A DNA stretch of 9,311 bases, from assembly GCA_028275265.1 (NCBI GenBank), contig JAPWUZ010000087.1, positions 1 through 9,311 on the forward strand, given 5' to 3'. Positions 6,606-9,311 of this stretch are shown here, in pieces; the stretch's first letter is position 1; each line of letters starts with the position of its first letter. The notes under the pieces were generated by a model that was given only the letters and a program-made list of their open reading frames with translations, did not search any database and was not told where the DNA came from. Origin of the DNA: Armatimonadota bacterium (lineage in GTDB: Bacteria > Armatimonadota > HRBIN16). Position numbers and translations under genes: made by a program.

Positions 6606-7642
6606 TCTTCCTGCCAAGGGGCATGGAAACGGCTCTGCACTTCTATCCGCTGTCCCGTCTCAGCGGACTTCTGGGCAGCAAGCATGACCTCCAGCACATG
6701 GAAGGCATGCTCAGCGGTCATCAATGGTTTTTCGCCGGTAGCAAGGCACCGCGCCAGGTACGAGCCGCCCTGATTCCAGTTATAGCCCTTCTGGTCTTCG
6801 CAGACCACCTTCCACGCGCCGACTTCCGCGTCCCAGACCTCCACGCCTTTGGGATGCCAGTCCCAGCCGAGCATGTTGATACTGCCCTTCGTGCCGACCA
6901 GTTCGATCGTGCGTTCCTCGTGATAGGGACCGTAGACAAAACCGGTCATCACGCAGGAGAAGACGCTGTTGCCATGATCCATCAGCACGATGGTATTGTC
7001 GTCCGCCTCTACCTGGACATGCTGTCCTTCCACGAACCGCTCCTTGATGGCGGTTCCCATGAGCGCGGTAACGCTTCGAGCGGGACCGAGTAGCCCCGTC
7101 AGCGTGGTGATGTTGTACACGCCCAGGTCAAACAGACAGCCGCCACCCTTCTGGTAGAACCACGGTCCCCAGCCGGGTCCTCCATGCCCATACCACGCGC
7201 GGGCAACGTATACGTCGCCAACCGCTTTTTGCGCCAGCAGTTTTGCCATGCACTGGAACGCCGGGCTGGTGACGACCGTTGGCGCACCCCAGAGGTAGAC
7301 TCCACGTTGCTTTGCGGTTTCTATCAAGGTGCGTCCCTCCTCCAGCGAGGTGGCAAACGGCTTTTCGCACAAAACGTGCTTGCCAGCCTGCAGTGCTTTC
7401 AGGTTAATGGGATAATGCTGCTGCATGGACGTCAAGTTGATGAGCATATCAAACTCACACTGGCTGAGCATCTCGTCCACGTCCGTGAAGACACGCGGCA
7501 CGCCGAACTCCTCAGCACGTTCACGGGCACGTTCTTCTACCACATCGCACAGAGCCACCACCTGCGCATGTTCGCTGGTTTTCAGGTCGCTCAGGTAATG
7601 GCGGCTAACGCTGCCACATCCTGCAATTGCTATCCGAAACAT
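6602..7642 (-). CDS. Gfo/Idh/MocA family NAD(P)-dependent oxidoreductase
   Basis: The 346-residue protein is of normal family length and cytosolic. The N-terminal Rossmann domain has IAIAGCGSVSRHY (4-16; GxGxxxxxxY/H type). HVLCEKPFA (89-97) carries the EKP motif whose Lys is catalytic in the family. The C-terminal alpha/beta domain holds GGGCLFDLGVYN (166-177), where many relatives have His but here Y176 follows the DxG. Members oxidise or reduce hydroxyl groups of sugars, inositols and related polyols using NAD(P). The exact substrate is not readable. The ATG at 7642 has SD GAGGTGA with a 7-nt spacer, which makes the start firm. The gene leads the minus-strand operon and its TGA overlaps the ATG of the FAD oxidoreductase, so the two are likely translationally coupled. 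Family is sure, function is not. Confidence 0.93.
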   Translation of the reverse strand: MFRIAIAGCGSVSRHYLSDLKTSEHAQVVALCDVVEERARERAEEFGVPRVFTDVDEMLSQCEFDMLINLTSMQQHYPINLKALQAGKHVLCEKPFATSLEEGRTLIETAKQRGVYLWGAPTVVTSPAFQCMAKLLAQKAVGDVYVARAWYGHGGPGWGPWFYQKGGGCLFDLGVYNITTLTGLLGPARSVTALMGTAIKERFVEGQHVQVEADDNTIVLMDHGNSVFSCVMTGFVYGPYHEERTIELVGTKGSINMLGWDWHPKGVEVWDAEVGAWKVVCEDQKGYNWNQGGSYLARCLATGEKPLMTAEHAFHVLEVMLAAQKSAETGQRIEVQSRFHAPWQEE

Positions 7643-7829
7643 GGAATTGTCACCTCATGCCTGTGCTGTTCCTTGTCACAGGGCACCATGAGCTGCCCTG
7701 CGCCCCATGTTGGATATATGGAATTCGCCCTGCACGCCGATGTACCCTCTTGCCTGGAGGGGCGTTTTTGTGTTAATCTTTATCACTACAGGTGACGTCA
7801 CACGGGAAGGACAGGCGAGGAGCGACGCG
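7643..7829. promoter_or_regulatory. Divergent intergenic region between the oxidoreductase operon and the ABC-2 operon
   Basis: This 187-bp stretch must hold the promoters for both directions. Visible elements are a 10-bp palindrome GTGACGTCAC (7792-7801), two direct TTGTCAC heptamers (7647-7653 and 7673-7679, the first within the SD complement), and a T-run (7765-7769). A weak plus-strand promoter candidate is TTGCCT (7750-7755), 16 nt, GTTAAT (7772-7777), with four of six matches in each box. I see no convincing promoter for the minus direction. Confidence 0.4.
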
Positions 7830-7832
7830 GTG
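7817..7832 (+). promoter_or_regulatory. SD and GTG start of the ABC ATPase gene
   Basis: GAGGAG (7817-7822) lies 7 nt before GTG 7830-7832. The in-frame ATG at 7707 would add 41 residues with no ABC homology and has no good SD. The GTG gives the usual few residues before the first beta-strand (VETYQLTKKYG), so it decides the start. Confidence 0.85.
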
Positions 7833-8765
7833 GCGATTGTAGAGACTTACCAGCTCACCAAGAAGTATGGGAACCTAGTGGCGGTGAATAACCTGAACCT
7901 GCGCATTGAGGAGGGGGATATTCTGGGATTTATCGGACCGAACGGCGCAGGCAAGACCACCACCATTCGGATACTGGCTACTCTCCTCGAGCCGACAAGC
8001 GGTACCGCGACCATCGCCGGGCACGATGTGGTCAAGGAGCCAGAGGCGGTGCGGCGGATAATCGGCTACATGCCCGACTTTTTCGGTGTGTATGATGATG
8101 TGAAAGTGTGGGAGTACTTGGACTTTTTCGCGTGCGCCTATCGCATACCGCGCTCCGAACGAGAGAAACTGATAGACGACGTGCTTGCGCTGACCGACCT
8201 ATCGCACAAGAAGAACGACTATGTAGAGGCTCTCTCGCGCGGGATGAAGCAGCGATTATGCCTTGCCAAAACGCTGTTGCACAATCCGCAGGTGTTACTG
8301 CTGGACGAGCCTGCATCCGGGCTGGACCCCCGTGCCCGCATCGAGATAAAGGAGCTGCTAAAGGAACTACGCAACATGGGCAAGACCATTCTCATCTCCT
8401 CGCACATTCTGCCCGAGCTGGCGGATATCTGCAACAAGATTGCGATTATCGAACGGGGAGAACTGCTCATCAGCGGGGAGATTAATACCATCATGCGCCA
8501 GCTGACTGGTTCGCACGTGCTGGAGATTAAAGTGGCTGAGGATGCGGACACGGCAGTACAGGTATTGCAGAACCAGCTGGAGGATATCCGTGACGTGCGT
8601 GTGGAGGATGGGGTCATCCGAGCGCACTATGTGGGTCCACCGGGTGAGCACTATCGTGTGGTGTGGGCTTTAGCCGAGAGGCGTGTCAAAGTACTCTCCT
8701 TTGCCGAGCAACCTACCGACCTTGAAGACATCTTCATGCGCGTCACACAGGGAGCGGTGCAATAG
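7830..8765 (+). CDS. ABC-2 type transporter ATP-binding protein
   Basis: From the GTG start the protein has 311 residues, typical for an ABC-2/DRA-family nucleotide-binding subunit. Walker A is GPNGAGKTTT (36-45, K42). The Q-loop region reads GYMPDFFGVYDD (79-90), with Asp83 where Gln is usual. The signature is LSRGM (135-139). Walker B is VLLLDEPASGLDP (155-167) with catalytic E160. The H-loop is ISSHIL (189-194, H192). A regulatory or accessory domain of about 90 residues follows (about 225-311), as in exporter ATPases of this group. It acts as a dimer on the cytosolic face of the membrane, powering the permease encoded directly downstream. The substrate is unknown: drug, lipid, polysaccharide and gliding-type exporters share this form. 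ABC ATPase certain, export role likely. Confidence 0.95.
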   Translation: MAIVETYQLTKKYGNLVAVNNLNLRIEEGDILGFIGPNGAGKTTTIRILATLLEPTSGTATIAGHDVVKEPEAVRRIIGYMPDFFGVYDDVKVWEYLDFFACAYRIPRSEREKLIDDVLALTDLSHKKNDYVEALSRGMKQRLCLAKTLLHNPQVLLLDEPASGLDPRARIEIKELLKELRNMGKTILISSHILPELADICNKIAIIERGELLISGEINTIMRQLTGSHVLEIKVAEDADTAVQVLQNQLEDIRDVRVEDGVIRAHYVGPPGEHYRVVWALAERRVKVLSFAEQPTDLEDIFMRVTQGAVQ

Positions 8766-9311
8766 TGATAGAACGGCTTGAGAATCCCGTCTTCCGGCAG
8801 TCCTCCCGCCAGCGGATGCGCGGGGCACGGACGTATGGTTGTCTGATGGCTTACTTGCTGGCGCTGGGGTTGGTAGTGGTGATTTCGTACGACCAGTTTA
8901 TGGCTGTCGGCGTGCGACGGAGTACCGCCGGTCTGGCGCAGACGTTGTTCGAGACACTGGTGGCAACCCAGTGGTTTCTGGTAGCCTTTATCACGCCAGC
9001 CCTTACCACCAGCGCAATTACGATGGAACGCGAACAACGCACCTACGACCTGCTCATCATGACGCCACTCTCCCGCTTTGCGATAGTGTGGGGTAAGTTC
9101 GTCTCCGCGCTGGCGTTTGTAGTGGTGATGATCCTGTGTGGCATGCCGCTGGTCGCCGTGCTGTTTTTGATGGGAGGTGTGGATACCGGTTTGATGCTGG
9201 AGCGGTACGCGGGCATGCTCATCACCGGCGCGCTGCTGGCAGCGTTCGGTTTGATGATGAGCGCGATATGCTCCAATACCACTGTGGCAAACGTGTTGAC
9301 CTATGGCATAC
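8765..9311 (+). CDS. ABC-2 type transporter permease, 3' end cut by window
   Basis: An open frame starts at GTG 8765, sharing its G with the ATPase stop (TAGTG), and runs 182 codons to the window edge without a stop. An AGGGAG (8749-8754) is about 10 nt upstream. Hydrophobic segments lie at about 25-41, 60-80, 112-137 and 149-169, with a short cytosolic N-terminus. The loop after TM2 has ITMEREQRTYDLLIMTPLSR (85-104), the characteristic ABC-2 permease pattern of ERE, a Leu-rich turn, TPLS, then WGK (109-111). Family members have about six membrane segments, so about a third or more is missing. It forms the membrane pore with the ATPase. Assignment is strong, substrate unknown. Confidence 0.9.
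   Translation, partial: MIERLENPVFRQSSRQRMRGARTYGCLMAYLLALGLVVVISYDQFMAVGVRRSTAGLAQTLFETLVATQWFLVAFITPALTTSAITMEREQRTYDLLIMTPLSRFAIVWGKFVSALAFVVVMILCGMPLVAVLFLMGGVDTGLMLERYAGMLITGALLAAFGLMMSAICSNTTVANVLTYGI

Noticed and set aside
6606..6617. TTG start for the FAD oxidoreductase, adding four residues
   Set aside because: The ATG at 6605 forms a classical ATGA overlap with the previous stop and fits the family N-terminus better.
6013..6687. 224-codon plus-strand frame opposite the FAD oxidoreductase
   Set aside because: Ser/Arg-rich shadow of a certain gene, without recognisable domains or SD.
7745..7769. Terminator-like hairpin, CCCTC/GAGGG with a T-run
   Set aside because: The stem has only 5 bp with a 7-nt loop, three bases separate it from the T-run, and there is no plus-strand gene upstream to terminate.
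7707..7829. Upstream ATG extending the ABC ATPase by 41 residues
   Set aside because: The extra residues do not resemble ABC proteins, the ATG lacks a good SD, and the GTG at 7830 has a well-placed GAGGAG.
1..9311. Mobile elements, CRISPR arrays, tRNA or rRNA genes, phage or defence modules
   Set aside because: No transposase or integrase motifs, no regularly spaced repeats, no tRNA-like cloverleaf or rRNA segments noticed. All space is explained by ordinary metabolic, chaperone and transport genes.

Overview
The window carries eight protein-coding genes on a bacterial chromosome. Two are cut by the window edges. Coding density is high, the DNA is moderately GC-rich, spacings are short, and groES-groL sits behind a perfect CIRCE operator, so the source is a bacterium with HrcA-type heat-shock control. 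The combination of an FAD oxidoreductase with a discoidin-like tail, a Gfo/Idh/MocA dehydrogenase and a five-bladed propeller glycosidase-like protein is common in saccharolytic, often environmental or thermophilic lineages such as Armatimonadota, Planctomycetota and Chloroflexota. I lean towards Armatimonadota, but this is an impression from gene content and not a placement.

Layout: (1) 3-1760, plus strand: the 3' part of a polytopic GT39/PMT-like membrane glycosyltransferase, whose start lies before the window. (2) 1766-1788: a strong hairpin terminator between two convergent genes, with its T-tract on the minus strand, so it mainly serves groL. (3) 7642 down to 1812, minus strand: a five-gene run in the order Gfo/Idh/MocA oxidoreductase, FAD-dependent oxidoreductase, propeller glycosidase-like protein, groES, groL. 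The first two overlap by ATGA. The second and third are 15 nt apart. groES-groL has its own sigma70-like -10 and CIRCE in the 97-nt gap behind the propeller gene. (4) 7643-7829: a divergent intergenic region. (5) 7830 to the window end, plus strand: an ABC-2 type exporter, with an ATPase followed by a permease whose start overlaps the ATPase stop by one base.

Functionally, the three upstream minus-strand genes look like a small cytosolic sugar or glycoside oxidation/cleavage cassette: an NAD(P)-dependent dehydrogenase, a flavin oxidoreductase and a glycosidase-like protein. They are transcribed towards the chaperonin operon with no visible terminator between. The ABC-2 pair is a separate divergent transcription unit of unknown substrate. 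The glycosyltransferase is independent of both.

I found no mobile element, CRISPR array, tRNA, rRNA or phage signal, and nothing that I can honestly call a wholly new system. The most interesting points are the oxidoreductase/propeller cassette, the groESL promoter with no terminator ahead of it, the GroEL tail without GGM repeats, and unusual residues in the ABC Q-loop and the Gfo/Idh motif.
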